Assembly (NCBI RefSeq): GCF_014596745.1
Contig: NZ_JABTCF010000002.1
Coordinates: 1 to 64,000, forward strand
Source of the DNA: Maribacter aquimaris
GTDB lineage: Bacteria > Bacteroidota > Bacteroidia > Flavobacteriales > Flavobacteriaceae
Direction: 5' to 3'
Length of the DNA stretch: 64,000 nt
Part shown: in pieces, positions 37,016-46,239 of the stretch
Position numbering within the stretch: the first letter of the stretch is position 1
How the letters are laid out: each line of letters starts with the position of its first letter
Notes under the pieces: generated by a model
Databases searched by the model: none
What the model was told of the DNA's origin: nothing
Seen by the model: the letters and a program-made list of their open reading frames with translations, nothing else
Translations under genes and position numbers: made by a program

Positions 37016-37897
37016 GTGAACGAAACAGTCAGAAAATGGATCTATCTCATCATTCTTTCATTGGTATGGGGTTCCTCCTTTATATTGATTAAAAAGGCGT
37101 TGATTGGCCTTACTGCCATACAGTTGGGAGGGTTGCGTATTGTTCTAGCTTCGTCTTTCCTTTTTGTTTTTGGGTATCGCAGTGTATGGAGATTGACTTT
37201 GAGGGATTGGAAATGGATAGTTTTCGCCGGCTTATTGAGTTCGTTCTTTCCGCCATTTCTGTTCGCCTTGGCACAAACCCAACTCGATAGTGGGGTTACA
37301 TCGATCTTTAATTCTGTGGTTCCTTTATTGACTACGATTGTTGGGATTGTACTGTTTGGTGTGCTTGTTACCAAAAAACAGATTTTAGGGGTGGCCATTG
37401 GACTTTTGGGCACTTTGGTATTGATAGTCACAGGAATGGAGTTTAGTCAGGATCAAAATTATTGGTATTCAATTTACATCATACTATCAGCTTTGGGTTA
37501 TGCCTTGAATATAAATATCATAAAAAAACATTTGGCCCATTTGAGTCCATTGGCCGTAACTACGGGAAGTTTTGCGGTAGCATTTGTCCCTGCTTTGGCC
37601 ATAGTCCATTACACGGGTTTTTTTGGAAGCATTGGTAGTAATGTGGAAATGCAACGATCGATGTGGTTTTTATTGATTTTGGCCGTATTGGGCACGGCGG
37701 TGGCCAATATCTATTTTAATAAATTGATTCATTTGTCAAGTCCGGTTTTTGCGGCCTCGGTCACCTATGTGATTCCTATCGTAGCGGTACTTTGGGGTGT
37801 TTGGGATGGGGAGTCTATCAATGTGTATCAATTGATGGGTGGTGTGATCATACTTTTTGGAGTGTATTTGGTAAACCGAAAAAAAAGACCGTCATAA
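37016..37897 (+). CDS. EamA-family (DMT) transporter
   Basis: This 293-aa protein has ten TM helices arranged as two EamA repeats (about residues 8-137 and 150-288). The first repeat has LSLVWGSSFILIKKALIGL and the second LSALGYALNINIIKKH. It belongs to the drug/metabolite transporter superfamily, which exports or imports small metabolites. The substrate is unknown. The start is GTG; no in-frame ATG lies near. It is convergent with the M16 peptidase pair. Confidence 0.85.
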   Translation: MNETVRKWIYLIILSLVWGSSFILIKKALIGLTAIQLGGLRIVLASSFLFVFGYRSVWRLTLRDWKWIVFAGLLSSFFPPFLFALAQTQLDSGVTSIFNSVVPLLTTIVGIVLFGVLVTKKQILGVAIGLLGTLVLIVTGMEFSQDQNYWYSIYIILSALGYALNINIIKKHLAHLSPLAVTTGSFAVAFVPALAIVHYTGFFGSIGSNVEMQRSMWFLLILAVLGTAVANIYFNKLIHLSSPVFAASVTYVIPIVAVLWGVWDGESINVYQLMGGVIILFGVYLVNRKKRPS

Positions 37898-37909
37898 AAA
37901 ATAACGGTC
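37879..37909 (-). terminator. Terminator for the M16 peptidase pair
   Basis: The stem gaccgt / acggtc, read on the minus strand, is followed by a run of nine T. It sits at the 3' end of the EamA gene, overlapping its stop region. On the plus strand the hairpin is followed by ccttg, so it is mainly a minus-strand terminator. Confidence 0.6.
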
Positions 37910-37987
37910 CTTGTTCGATTTCTTGCACCCATCAGGATTTGGGTTTTTCTTGTAAAAAAAGTCATTGGGTCTTAAACGATGACAATC

Positions 37988-39424
37988 TCAAAATTTAGGT
38001 TTTTCAGTGTTCTTGGCGAATTTATCAAAATATTTTACAGGGACCTTTTCACCATTGAAGGTAATTTTTTCCAAGTTTTCAATAACCTCACTTCCTTTTC
38101 CTGTGACCACTACACGGGCATTATTGATGCCCATGTACTTTTGGGCGGCTTTTTGCACATCTTCCTTGGTAACGGCATTCAGGCGTTCCAAATATGTTCT
38201 GTAATAATCTTTTGGCAGTCCTTCGGTTTCAATATTCAAGGCATATCGGGCAATGGTTTCCGGCTTTTCCAAGGCCAGCACAAAACTCCCTACGTATTTG
38301 GCCTTCGCATCTTTTAATTCCTCATCAGTGACGGGGTGTTTCACGATGTTGTCAATCTCCTTTAAAATTTCAACCACGGCACTATCGGTTACCATATTCC
38401 GTACTTGGGCGCTAGCAACGAAGGGTGAAGGGGCATATTTATCATTCCCGATGCTCGAATAAGCTCCATAGGTATACGCCTTGTCTTCCCTTAAATTTAA
38501 AAATAGACGGGCCTGGGCGCCACCACCAAGGATCTTATTGGCCAGAAGGGCGGCTAAAAAGTCATCGTTCTTCATTTGGAGGTCGGCCAAACTTTCAACG
38601 ATGACCTCGGATTGTACGGCATTGGGAACATCGACAAAGTTGATTTGGGTATATTGTACATTGGAGGGTTTAGAGTAGGATAAGGAAGGTGGGGTGGCTT
38701 TTGTCCAAGGGGTAAAATAATCCTCCACCAAGGTTTTTGCCTGGTCGAATTGAACATCCCCAACAATGACCAAATAGGCATTGGCGGGCACAAAATAATC
38801 TTCATAATATTGGACCACATCGGGCAAGGTTACGTTCTTTACCGTTTCTTCGGTAACATATTCCCCGTAAGGGTGGCTGGTACCATAGGCCAAGGCATCG
38901 GCCACTCGGTTGGAAATCGCGGAAACATCCTTTTCCATCGATTTTATGGAAGTGAGTAATTTCTGTTTTTCCTTTTCAAATTCTTCCTCGGTAAAATTAG
39001 GGTTAATGGCAGCATCTGCCATAAGTTCGAAGATCCTTGGGAAATATTTTGATAATGAACTCGCATAGGCACTTTGGGAGCCAAAATTGATACGTGCACC
39101 CAGAAAATCCACCTCCTCATTAAAATCATCCTTTGGGATGGACTGGGATCCGTTGCCTAAAAGACTGGCGGTGAGGGCCGAAACCCCAGCTTTTTCACCT
39201 TCAAGTGTTGGTGGGTTGTCTATGAGCAATTGCATGGATACCCGTGGTAATTTGTGATTTTCGACCACTAAGACCTTAAGTCCGTTTTTGAGTTCGTAAT
39301 GTAGTGGTTCATTCAAATTGATTTCTGGGGCAGGGCCAGGTTCGGGCATCTTACTTCTATCAATCTGGGCCTGTAAATTAAAGGCGATAAAACCGAGGAT
39401 CAAGGTTATATATAACTTTTTCAT
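37988..39424 (-). CDS. M16 peptidase, non-catalytic partner subunit
   Basis: This 478-aa protein has a signal peptide (MKKLYITLILGFIAFNLQAQ) and an M16 fold. The HxxEH zinc motif is missing: the aligned stretch is KAGVSALTASLLGNGS. The C-terminal half keeps the substrate-binding Arg/Tyr region (DKAYTYGAYSSI). This is the pattern of two-subunit M16B peptidases, where one chain carries zinc and the other closes the chamber. Its gene begins 6 bp after the catalytic partner, supporting a periplasmic heterodimer. Misassignment as an active peptidase is the main risk. Confidence 0.88.
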   Translation of the reverse strand: MKKLYITLILGFIAFNLQAQIDRSKMPEPGPAPEINLNEPLHYELKNGLKVLVVENHKLPRVSMQLLIDNPPTLEGEKAGVSALTASLLGNGSQSIPKDDFNEEVDFLGARINFGSQSAYASSLSKYFPRIFELMADAAINPNFTEEEFEKEKQKLLTSIKSMEKDVSAISNRVADALAYGTSHPYGEYVTEETVKNVTLPDVVQYYEDYFVPANAYLVIVGDVQFDQAKTLVEDYFTPWTKATPPSLSYSKPSNVQYTQINFVDVPNAVQSEVIVESLADLQMKNDDFLAALLANKILGGGAQARLFLNLREDKAYTYGAYSSIGNDKYAPSPFVASAQVRNMVTDSAVVEILKEIDNIVKHPVTDEELKDAKAKYVGSFVLALEKPETIARYALNIETEGLPKDYYRTYLERLNAVTKEDVQKAAQKYMGINNARVVVTGKGSEVIENLEKITFNGEKVPVKYFDKFAKNTEKPKF

Positions 39425-39430
39425 TGTTTT

Positions 39431-40759
39431 TTAGTTTTCTGTTGCTTCTAGGGGTAAATATTCCAACGCTACACGTTGATTTGGTTTAAGGTACTTGTTG
39501 GATACTTCCAATATTTCCTCCCTTGTGATCGATCGGTAAATTTCGATTTCATTATTGATCAAGCCGGTGTTGTCGTATAGCACATAATATCTTGCCAATG
39601 AATTCGCTATGCCCGAAATACTGCTATTTGAGTTTACGAACATATTCTCAAATTTATTCTGAAGTTTTTGATAATCCTTTTCGGATATCAATTCGGATTG
39701 CAACTTCCCGATTTCCTCGTCGATATCGCTTTGAAGGTCTTCCAAAGAGGTTTCCCCTACGGGGAGTGCACCAACAACATATGCTCCGTAATCTTCCTGT
39801 GAACCATTGAAAGCAAAGACCTGAAGGGCTTTTTTCTCTTCATCAACCAATTTTTTGTAAAGTTTGGAGCTTTTGCCATCACTTAAATACGTAGAGATCA
39901 TGTCCAATACATAGGCGTCCCTATTGGTTTGTGCGGGAGTTCTGTAGCCAAGGAAAATGGCGGGTATCTGTATGTTCGGGTCGCGGTATTCGGCCTTTAT
40001 CGGGGTGGTAATGGGGTCTTCTACGAATGTTTGGCGCTGAATGTCCTTCCCTTTTGGGATGGGTCCAAAATAATCCTGTACCATTTTTTTGGTCTTGTCC
40101 AAGGAAATGTCCCCCGCGACGACCAATACGGCATTGTTGGGTACATAATAAGTTTTGTTGAACGCTTTAAAATCATCTAAGGAGGCATTGGCCAAATGCT
40201 CCAAGGAACCAATGGTCTGCCAGCGATAAGGATGTTTTTTGAAAAGGTGTATGAACATTTGTTCGCGCCATCTTCCATAAGGTGAATTGTCATAACGCAT
40301 CCTTCGTTCTTCCTGAACCACCTCACTTTGGGTGTCTACCCCAATTTGGTTGATTATGGGGTGCATCATTCGTTCCGATTCCAACCATAGTCCCAACTCT
40401 ACATTGTTCGAGGGGAATACCTCATAATAATAGGTGCGGTCCTGGGTGGTATTTGCATTGTTCTGGCCTCCGTTCGAGGACACGATCTTAAACCATTCCC
40501 CACGTTTTATGTTTTTCGTGCCTTCGAACAATAAATGTTCGAAAAAATGGGCGAAACCTGTTTTTTCGGGATTTTCATCCTTGGCACCTACATGGTACAT
40601 GACCGATGTGGTTACCACAGGGGCGTTATTGTCTTGGTGTAAAATTACGTGAAGACCGTTGTCAAGGTCATATTCTTCGAAAGAAACCTCTTGGGCAGAG
40701 AGGGTTGGCAAAAAGAATAGGGCCAACACACCTAGGGTCAGCGATGTTTTTATTCTCAT
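39431..40759 (-). CDS. M16 zinc peptidase, catalytic subunit
   Basis: I place the start at 40759 (MRIKTSLTLGVLALFFLPTL), giving 442 aa with a clean signal peptide ending LSAQ. The zinc motif HFFEH is intact, in GFAHFFEHLLFEGTKNIKRG. The downstream Glu ligand lies in LGLWLESERM. The second half has the inactive M16 repeat. It should act with the adjacent subunit on peptides in the periplasm. Upstream lies a 165-bp divergent spacer to the DUF4199 gene. Confidence 0.9.
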   Translation of the reverse strand: MRIKTSLTLGVLALFFLPTLSAQEVSFEEYDLDNGLHVILHQDNNAPVVTTSVMYHVGAKDENPEKTGFAHFFEHLLFEGTKNIKRGEWFKIVSSNGGQNNANTTQDRTYYYEVFPSNNVELGLWLESERMMHPIINQIGVDTQSEVVQEERRMRYDNSPYGRWREQMFIHLFKKHPYRWQTIGSLEHLANASLDDFKAFNKTYYVPNNAVLVVAGDISLDKTKKMVQDYFGPIPKGKDIQRQTFVEDPITTPIKAEYRDPNIQIPAIFLGYRTPAQTNRDAYVLDMISTYLSDGKSSKLYKKLVDEEKKALQVFAFNGSQEDYGAYVVGALPVGETSLEDLQSDIDEEIGKLQSELISEKDYQKLQNKFENMFVNSNSSISGIANSLARYYVLYDNTGLINNEIEIYRSITREEILEVSNKYLKPNQRVALEYLPLEATEN

Positions 40760-40924
40760 AGGATTATGGGTTAATCTATTGGACAATGTGCTTTTATTAT
40801 TGGATATGCTAATATATATTTTTAAGGATAAGCATCCGATTGTTCCTTGGTCTTTAACAAGATTTTAAGCCGAATTGAATATATAATGCTTATTTTAAGG
40901 GAATTAACCAAAAAAACCAGTTCA

Positions 40925-41359
40925 ATGAAGCATTTTTCCCTACCCATTCGATTCGGAATTGCAACTAGCGGATGCCTGATTGCCTATTTTTTGATTTTGT
41001 CCTTGTTCGGTGTGCATACGAATGTGTTTTATAGTATTTTCAATGGAGTAATCACAGGATTTGGTATTTACGAGGCCATAAAGTTTTTTAAGATCAAAGA
41101 AGCGGAACGGTTTAATTACGGTAAAGGATTTACGGCCGGTGTGGTAACCGGAAGTGTTGCCACGATTATATTCACCTTTTTCTTTGCGCTCTATGCAACA
41201 GAACTCAACACCGAATTTCTGATTGAGTTGTCCAAGGCTTGGTCGGGGGAGTTCAAAAATTTTGAGGCTATCGTATTCTTTACGGTGGCTATTATGGGTT
41301 TTGCCACTACCTTGGTAATTACATTGACCATTATGCAACTATTCAAGTCGAACAAATAG
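40925..41359 (+). CDS. DUF4199 membrane protein
   Basis: I choose the start at 40925 (MKHFSLPIRFGIATSGCLIA), giving 144 aa. The 26 extra residues from 40847 are not typical. Four TM helices are visible at about residues 8-28, 32-49, 71-93 and 115-137. The motif YGKGFTAGVVTGSVATIIFT is characteristic of DUF4199, a family common in Bacteroidota whose function is unknown. It lies upstream of rplU but is separated from it by a promoter. Confidence 0.78.
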   Translation: MKHFSLPIRFGIATSGCLIAYFLILSLFGVHTNVFYSIFNGVITGFGIYEAIKFFKIKEAERFNYGKGFTAGVVTGSVATIIFTFFFALYATELNTEFLIELSKAWSGEFKNFEAIVFFTVAIMGFATTLVITLTIMQLFKSNK

Positions 41360-41430
41360 GAGATTAAGCAAGAATATTAAATAGTGTCGGACAGCCGTGG
41401 TTTTTAGGTCATTTTTTATTTATAAATCGC

Positions 41431-41460
41431 TTGTACATTAATGAATTAGCAGTATATTTG
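41431..41460 (+). promoter_or_regulatory. Promoter of rplU-rpmA
   Basis: TTG at 41431-41433 and TATATTTG at 41453-41460 are 19 bp apart, fitting the Bacteroidota -33/-7 consensus (TTTG, TAnnTTTG). Transcription should start near 41,467, leaving a 5' leader of about 45 nt with the hairpin gcctatcc/ggtaggc at 41466-41485. Confidence 0.75.
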
Positions 41461-41510
41461 CACCCGCCTATCCAAAAAGGTAGGCTTAAAATTTAACTAA
41501 TATATACGCT

Positions 41511-42194
41511 ATGTATGCAATTGTAGAGATGGCAGGGCAGCAATTTAAAGTTGCGAAAGACCAGAAAGTATATGTTCACCGTTTGCAAGCGGAAGAAGGG
41601 AAAAAGGTAACTTTTGACAATGTACTTCTTTTGGATGATGGTAAGAACGTTACTGTTGGCGCCCCAGCTATAGACGGAGCCGCTGTTGAGGCTAAAGTCG
41701 TTAAACACCTAAAAGGTGACAAAGTTATTGTCTTTAAAAAGAAAAGACGTAAAGGTTATGCTGTAAAGAATGGCCATCGTCAATCTTTTACTGAAATCGT
41801 TGTTGAGAGCATTGTTGCTTCCGGAGCGAAAAAAGCAGCCCCTGCAAAAGCCGCGGCAGCACCAAAAGCTAAAGCAGCTCCAAAAAAGGCGGCTGTAAAG
41901 GCAGAAGCGCCCAAAGCTAAAGCAGCACCGAAAAAAGCGGCTCCCAAGAAAGCCGATGATTTGAAAAAGGTTGAAGGTATTGGACCTAAAATTGCAGAGA
42001 CCTTAATCGCTGCAGGAATATCAACTTTTGCTGAATTGGCAAATACCAAAGCGGATAAGATAGCTGAAATCATTGCAGATGTTCGTGGTAACCACGTAAC
42101 AGACACTTGGCCGGCACAAGCTAAAATGGCTGCTGAGGGTAAATGGGATGAGTTAAAAAAATGGCAAGACGAATTAGACGGTGGTAAGGCATAA
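41511..42194 (+). CDS. rplU: 50S ribosomal protein L21 with C-terminal helix-hairpin-helix extension
   Basis: Residues 1-103 are a normal L21 ([40 protein letters not shown]). L21 usually ends there. Here about 47 residues of Lys/Ala/Pro-rich linker follow, then a folded domain at about 150-227 with [20 protein letters not shown], a helix-hairpin-helix of the DUF4332/HHH_5 type, ending [15 protein letters not shown]. Similar extensions occur in other flavobacterial L21 proteins, so it is lineage-specific rather than an assembly error. The extension may contact rRNA or DNA. rpmA follows after 39 bp. Confidence 0.92.
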   Translation: MYAIVEMAGQQFKVAKDQKVYVHRLQAEEGKKVTFDNVLLLDDGKNVTVGAPAIDGAAVEAKVVKHLKGDKVIVFKKKRRKGYAVKNGHRQSFTEIVVESIVASGAKKAAPAKAAAAPKAKAAPKKAAVKAEAPKAKAAPKKAAPKKADDLKKVEGIGPKIAETLIAAGISTFAELANTKADKIAEIIADVRGNHVTDTWPAQAKMAAEGKWDELKKWQDELDGGKA

Positions 42195-42233
42195 TAACCA
42201 AACCATTAAGTATAACAATAAAAACCGAAAAAA

Positions 42234-42494
42234 ATGGCTCACAAGAAAGGTGTAGGTAGTTCGAAAAACGGTAGGGAATCAGAATCGAAACGCTTAGGGG
42301 TTAAGATTTTTGGTGGCCAGGCGGCCATCGCTGGTAATATCATCGTAAGACAACGAGGTACTAGACACAATCCAGGAGATAATGTCTATGCAGGTAAGGA
42401 TCATACATTACATGCAAGGGTAGACGGAATCGTAAAATTTCAAAAGAAAACAGGAGGGAAATCCTATGTTTCCATAGAGCCTTTTGAGGCCTAA
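42234..42494 (+). CDS. rpmA: 50S ribosomal protein L27
   Basis: This 86-aa protein is complete L27 ([40 protein letters not shown]). The N-terminus starts directly with MAHKKG and lacks the cleavable leader found in Firmicutes. It is co-transcribed with rplU and ends before a hairpin terminator. Confidence 0.97.
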   Translation: MAHKKGVGSSKNGRESESKRLGVKIFGGQAAIAGNIIVRQRGTRHNPGDNVYAGKDHTLHARVDGIVKFQKKTGGKSYVSIEPFEA

Positions 42495-42519
42495 TATCTT
42501 GTATTTTCAAGAAATAGAA

Positions 42520-42548
42520 AACCCTTTCCAGAAATGGAAGGGGTTTTT
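42520..42548. terminator. Bidirectional terminator between rpmA and a 5'-nucleotidase gene
   Basis: The stem aaccctttcc / ggaaggggtt (one G-U pair) has a 6-nt loop and T-runs on both strands. It lies between convergent genes and serves both. Confidence 0.75.
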
Positions 42549-42563
42549 CCTTTCGTATATTGT

Positions 42564-43085
42564 CTAGAGTAACTTTTTCCCGATCTCTTCCCATGTGTCG
42601 GCCCTTTCGAAACCATTGATGTAGGCATTGTGCGGGGATGAATACAAGATTGATCTGCCGTTGAACATTTCAAGGTTATAGCTTCGGTCATCAATCAATA
42701 CATCTCCTTTTAAGATATGTTTGTGTCCGCATAAGATCCTTTTTTGCCACGGGATAAAAGGGAAATGCTCATCCAACCACTCACTTTTTTCCTCTAGTGA
42801 ATTCGGAAATTGCATGGCAGCCGAAGCTATATAAACATTATACTTTTCAGAAAGTTCCTTTAAAACATCCTTACTGCCTTCAATAGGGTTGAGATTTTTA
42901 AAGAAACCCCTTCGGGTTGCATGTTTCCGTATACTTTCCTGATGGGCTTTGGGGACCATTTTCCAAACGTCGGATCCCTTACAGGCTTCTGGGGTAAGGT
43001 TTCCATTAAATTCAGTATTGTAAATCTCAATATGTGCGCCGAACGTATCGGCAATCACTTCATCCATGTCCACAAAAATTGTCAT
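42564..43085 (-). CDS. 5'(3')-deoxyribonucleotidase (NT5C-like HAD phosphatase)
   Basis: This 173-aa protein belongs to the HAD superfamily and matches 5' nucleotidase, deoxy (pyrimidine), type C. The catalytic motif is FVDMDEVIAD at residues 4-13, with the nucleophile and acid Asp of DxDxx. Later motifs are the Ser-containing YIASAAMQ, a Lys region and DVLIDDRSYNLEMF with the acidic pair. It should dephosphorylate deoxynucleoside monophosphates. It is soluble and monocistronic. Confidence 0.82.
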   Translation of the reverse strand: MTIFVDMDEVIADTFGAHIEIYNTEFNGNLTPEACKGSDVWKMVPKAHQESIRKHATRRGFFKNLNPIEGSKDVLKELSEKYNVYIASAAMQFPNSLEEKSEWLDEHFPFIPWQKRILCGHKHILKGDVLIDDRSYNLEMFNGRSILYSSPHNAYINGFERADTWEEIGKKLL

Positions 43086-43321
43086 ATCATAAAATTTTGT
43101 ACGAAGTACCGAAAAAATGATTTGATCCGAAAATGATTCTTAAAACTAAATGGTTAGACTAGGCTTTTTCTTTAAGCGGGGTCAATACAATAGGCTTTTG
43201 GAAGGTCATACCTTTGGCTAGGTTTTCTACGGTGCTTATTAACATATTCTTATGTGTTTGGGAATATGGATTCCCCTTATTGCGTTTTATCTTTGATGTA
43301 ATAATTCTAACAGTTAATACT

Positions 43322-43852
43322 ATGAAAATGTTCAGGTTAATGACCGTGATGTCCATGATATTGGTAATGAGTGTTGCCACAGGACAGACACGGAGTGAGA
43401 AGAAGTTAATGCAGGATGCCACAAAGGCAAAAAAAACCATGTTGAAGACAGATGCGGGCATAGAAAAGTTTTTTGATACCTCTGCAGGATTTGTAATTTT
43501 CCCTAATGTGGGTAAAGGTGGATTTATTATCGGTGGTGCTTCCGGAAAGGGAGTCGTCTATGAAAAAGGGGATGTCGTGGGAATGGCTGACCTAAAGAAA
43601 TTGAATATTGGATTGCAGGCTGGTGGACAGGCGATAATCGAAGTGATCTTTTTTGAGACCCCGACAGATTTAGCCCGATTTAAGGAAGGGAAGTTCCAGT
43701 TTGCAGCGGAAGCTTCTGCTGTTGCCTTGAAGTCCGGGATTGCCGTTAATGCCAAATACAAAGACGGCGTAGCCGTGTTTGCCTTGCCAAAGGCTGGTTT
43801 AATGGCCGATGCCTCAGTTGGTGGCCAGAAATTTGGTTATGATCCTTTTTGA
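43322..43852 (+). CDS. Secreted SYLF-domain (YSC84-like) lipid-binding protein
   Basis: I choose the start at 43322, giving 176 aa, because MKMFRLMTVMSMILVMSVAT is a signal peptide. The 36 upstream residues in the open frame from 43214 are not protein-like. The mature part is a SYLF domain: KTDAGIEKFFDTSAGFVIFP, GKGGFIIGGASGKGVVYEKG and AIIEVIFFETPTDLARFKEG. Such domains bind phosphoinositides in eukaryotes. The bacterial secreted forms are uncharacterised. A strong terminator follows. Confidence 0.82.
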   Translation: MKMFRLMTVMSMILVMSVATGQTRSEKKLMQDATKAKKTMLKTDAGIEKFFDTSAGFVIFPNVGKGGFIIGGASGKGVVYEKGDVVGMADLKKLNIGLQAGGQAIIEVIFFETPTDLARFKEGKFQFAAEASAVALKSGIAVNAKYKDGVAVFALPKAGLMADASVGGQKFGYDPF

Positions 43853-43871
43853 GGGATGAAAAGTAAAAAGT

Positions 43872-43909
43872 TAAAAAACCCTTGATCTGTATAGAACAAG
43901 GGTTTTTTT
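43872..43909. terminator. Bidirectional terminator between SYLF gene and ahcY
   Basis: The stem aaaaaaccctt / aagggtttttt has a short loop, with A-run and T-run on opposite sides, so it can stop transcription from both convergent genes. Confidence 0.8.
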
Positions 43910-43931
43910 ATATCCAATTACGGGTTTCCTC

Positions 43932-45248
43932 CTAGTATCTGTAATAATCGGGTTTAAATGGACCTTTTACGGTAACCCCGATATATTTTGCCTGGTCTTC
44001 ACGAAGTTCCGTAAGCTCGGCACCTAATCTTGACAAATGCAATTTAGCGACTTTTTCATCCAAATGTTTGGGTAGCATATATACCTTGTTTTCATAGGCA
44101 TCACTATTTTTCCAAAGCTCGATCTGTGCCAAGGTCTGATTGGTAAAGGAGTTGCTCATTACAAAACTAGGGTGTCCCGTGGCGCAACCAAGGTTCACCA
44201 AGCGTCCTTCCGCCAAGACAATGATATCTTTACCGTCAATGGTATATTTGTCGACCTGGGGTTTTATTTCGTCCTTGGTAGTGCCATAGTTGGAGTTCAG
44301 CCAAGCCATATCGATTTCATTGTCGAAATGTCCGATATTACACACGATTACCTTGTCTCTCATGGCCTTAAAGTGTTCACCTCTGATAATATCCTTATTT
44401 CCCGTGGTTGTGATTACGATATCCGCCTTGCTTACTACATTCTCTAATTTCTTCACTTCAAAACCGTCCATACAGGCTTGTAAGGCACAGATAGGATCGA
44501 TTTCGGTAACGGTTACAATAGCCCCCGCACCTTTAAATGAAGCGGCTGTACCCTTTCCTACATCGCCATACCCGGCGACTACGACGCGTTTACCGGCCAA
44601 CATGGTGTCGGTTGCCCTACGAATGGCATCGACGGCACTTTCACGACAACCGTATTTATTATCGAATTTAGATTTGGTTACCGAATCGTTTACGTTCATG
44701 GCAGGCATTGGCAAAGTGCCATTCTTAACCCTTTCGTATAAACGATGGACGCCTGTTGTGGTTTCTTCCGATAATCCTTTTACGGCAGAAGCGAGTTCAG
44801 GGTATTTATCCAAAACCATATTGGTAAGATCCCCACCATCATCCAAGATCATATTCAACGGTTTGCGGTCTTTACCAAAGAACAAAGTTTGCTCTATACA
44901 CCAGTCAAATTCCTCTTCATTCATCCCTTTCCAAGCATACACAGGAACACCAGTGGCAGCAATGGCGGCGGCGGCATGGTCCTGAGTGGAGAAAATATTA
45001 CAGGAACTCCAGGTGACATCGGCACCAAGCGCAACCAAGGTTTCAATTAAAACCGCAGTTTGTATGGTCATATGCAGGCAACCTGCAATTCGGGCCCCTT
45101 TAAGTGGTTGTTCTTCCTTGTATTCTTCCCGTAGCGCCATAAGCCCTGGCATTTCTGCTTCGGCCAAAGTAATCTCTTTTCTTCCCCAATCCGCTAGGGT
45201 AATATCTTTCACCTTATTGGGCACATATGAAACGGTTTTGGTAGCCAT
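43932..45248 (-). CDS. ahcY: Adenosylhomocysteinase
   Basis: This 438-aa enzyme hydrolyses S-adenosylhomocysteine to adenosine and homocysteine. N-terminal [20 protein letters not shown], the NAD-binding [20 protein letters not shown], the [20 protein letters not shown] region and the C-terminal [18 protein letters not shown] are all typical. The length is full. It is divergent from the phosphopantetheinyl transferase gene across 82 bp. No SAH riboswitch is apparent upstream. Confidence 0.97.
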   Translation of the reverse strand: MATKTVSYVPNKVKDITLADWGRKEITLAEAEMPGLMALREEYKEEQPLKGARIAGCLHMTIQTAVLIETLVALGADVTWSSCNIFSTQDHAAAAIAATGVPVYAWKGMNEEEFDWCIEQTLFFGKDRKPLNMILDDGGDLTNMVLDKYPELASAVKGLSEETTTGVHRLYERVKNGTLPMPAMNVNDSVTKSKFDNKYGCRESAVDAIRRATDTMLAGKRVVVAGYGDVGKGTAASFKGAGAIVTVTEIDPICALQACMDGFEVKKLENVVSKADIVITTTGNKDIIRGEHFKAMRDKVIVCNIGHFDNEIDMAWLNSNYGTTKDEIKPQVDKYTIDGKDIIVLAEGRLVNLGCATGHPSFVMSNSFTNQTLAQIELWKNSDAYENKVYMLPKHLDEKVAKLHLSRLGAELTELREDQAKYIGVTVKGPFKPDYYRY

Positions 45249-45330
45249 ATCCTTTTTTCTTTTTACTTTCGTTGTTAACTATTGCTCTTTTTTTAAGAAT
45301 TGCAAAGTTACGAATATCCTAAATAACAAC

Positions 45331-45963
45331 ATGCCTCTTTACAAGACAATAGAAGTTGCCCCGTCGATCAAAGTATATATTTGGAAGATAGAAGAAACCG
45401 AAAAGGAACTATCAGAGGCCGTTGAGCTTACCGAACACTGTCAAAACCGTATGGATGGCATGAAGTCCGAATTGCACCGCAAGGGCTTTTTAAGTATCCG
45501 CCATTTAATGGCCGAGGCCGGCTATGAGGACAAGGATTTATACTATGACAAGGTGGGGAAGCCACATCTCTATGATGGTAATCACATCAGTATTACCCAT
45601 TCGCATCAATTTACCGGGATTATTATAAGTAAGGATCAGGAGGTAGGAATCGATATCGAGATGCAACGCGATTTGATTACCCGTATAGCGCATAAATTCA
45701 CTCCGACTGAGGCTTATGTCCATATTAAGGACAGGAAAGATCTCGTTCGTAAATATACCATAATCTGGGGTTGCAAGGAATCACTGTATAAGATCTTTGC
45801 TACAGTGGGACTTAGTTTCCTGAACCATATTTACATCAATGATTTTGAATTTTCGGACGAATTACTGGAAGGAGAGATCAATTATAAAGGGGATACTACC
45901 TATTACAGGCTTAAATTTCTGGAATTTGAAGGTTTCACCTGTGTTTATGCCGTTAAAAAATAA
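45331..45963 (+). CDS. 4'-phosphopantetheinyl transferase superfamily protein
   Basis: I choose the start at 45331, giving 210 aa from MPLYKTIEVAPSIKVYIWKI. The longer open frame from 44986 is antisense to ahcY. The family motifs are VGIDIEMQRD (Mg-binding Asp/Glu, about residue 105) and IIWGCKESLYKIFATVGL (about residue 145). It transfers phosphopantetheine from CoA to a carrier-protein serine. It starts a co-directional run with the thiamine-binding, PnuC and kinase genes, 15 bp before the next gene. Confidence 0.88.
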   Translation: MPLYKTIEVAPSIKVYIWKIEETEKELSEAVELTEHCQNRMDGMKSELHRKGFLSIRHLMAEAGYEDKDLYYDKVGKPHLYDGNHISITHSHQFTGIIISKDQEVGIDIEMQRDLITRIAHKFTPTEAYVHIKDRKDLVRKYTIIWGCKESLYKIFATVGLSFLNHIYINDFEFSDELLEGEINYKGDTTYYRLKFLEFEGFTCVYAVKK

Positions 45964-45978
45964 ATTTATATTACAATC

Positions 45979-46239
45979 ATGGAAATATCAGTAGAACTTA
46001 CTTTTTCACCACTTCAAGATGATTTTGAACAGCATATCATCAACTTTATCAAAAAATTAAGGGCGTCCGGACTTACGATTTTGGAGAATCCGTTAAGCAC
46101 CCAAATATATGGACCTTATGATGAGGTGATGAAGGTGTTGGACACCGAGATCAAAACGGCTTTTGAATTAATGGATCGCGGTCTGCTCTATATGAAATTG
46201 GTAAAATCTGACCGAAGCGCCTATGAGCCCCATTTTTGA
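45979..46239 (+). CDS. Thiamine-binding protein (MTH1187/YkoF family)
   Basis: This 86-aa protein matches the MTH1187/YkoF ferredoxin-like family: EISVELTFSPLQDDFEQHII, the SGLTILENPLSTQIYGPYDE segment with the ligand loop and a C-terminal KLVKSDRSAYEPHF. Members bind thiamine or its pyrimidine moiety. Its 3' end overlaps the pnuC-like gene by 17 bp. That coupling is the main reason to read the transporter as PnuT (thiamine) rather than nicotinamide riboside PnuC. Confidence 0.75.
   Translation: MEISVELTFSPLQDDFEQHIINFIKKLRASGLTILENPLSTQIYGPYDEVMKVLDTEIKTAFELMDRGLLYMKLVKSDRSAYEPHF

Noticed and set aside
43214-43321. 36-residue extension of the SYLF protein
   Set aside because: The internal ATG at 43322 begins a normal signal peptide, and the upstream residues look non-coding.
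44290-44985. Long plus-strand frame opposite ahcY
   Set aside because: It is the antisense shadow of a conserved enzyme gene with strong codon bias and has no protein-family signal.
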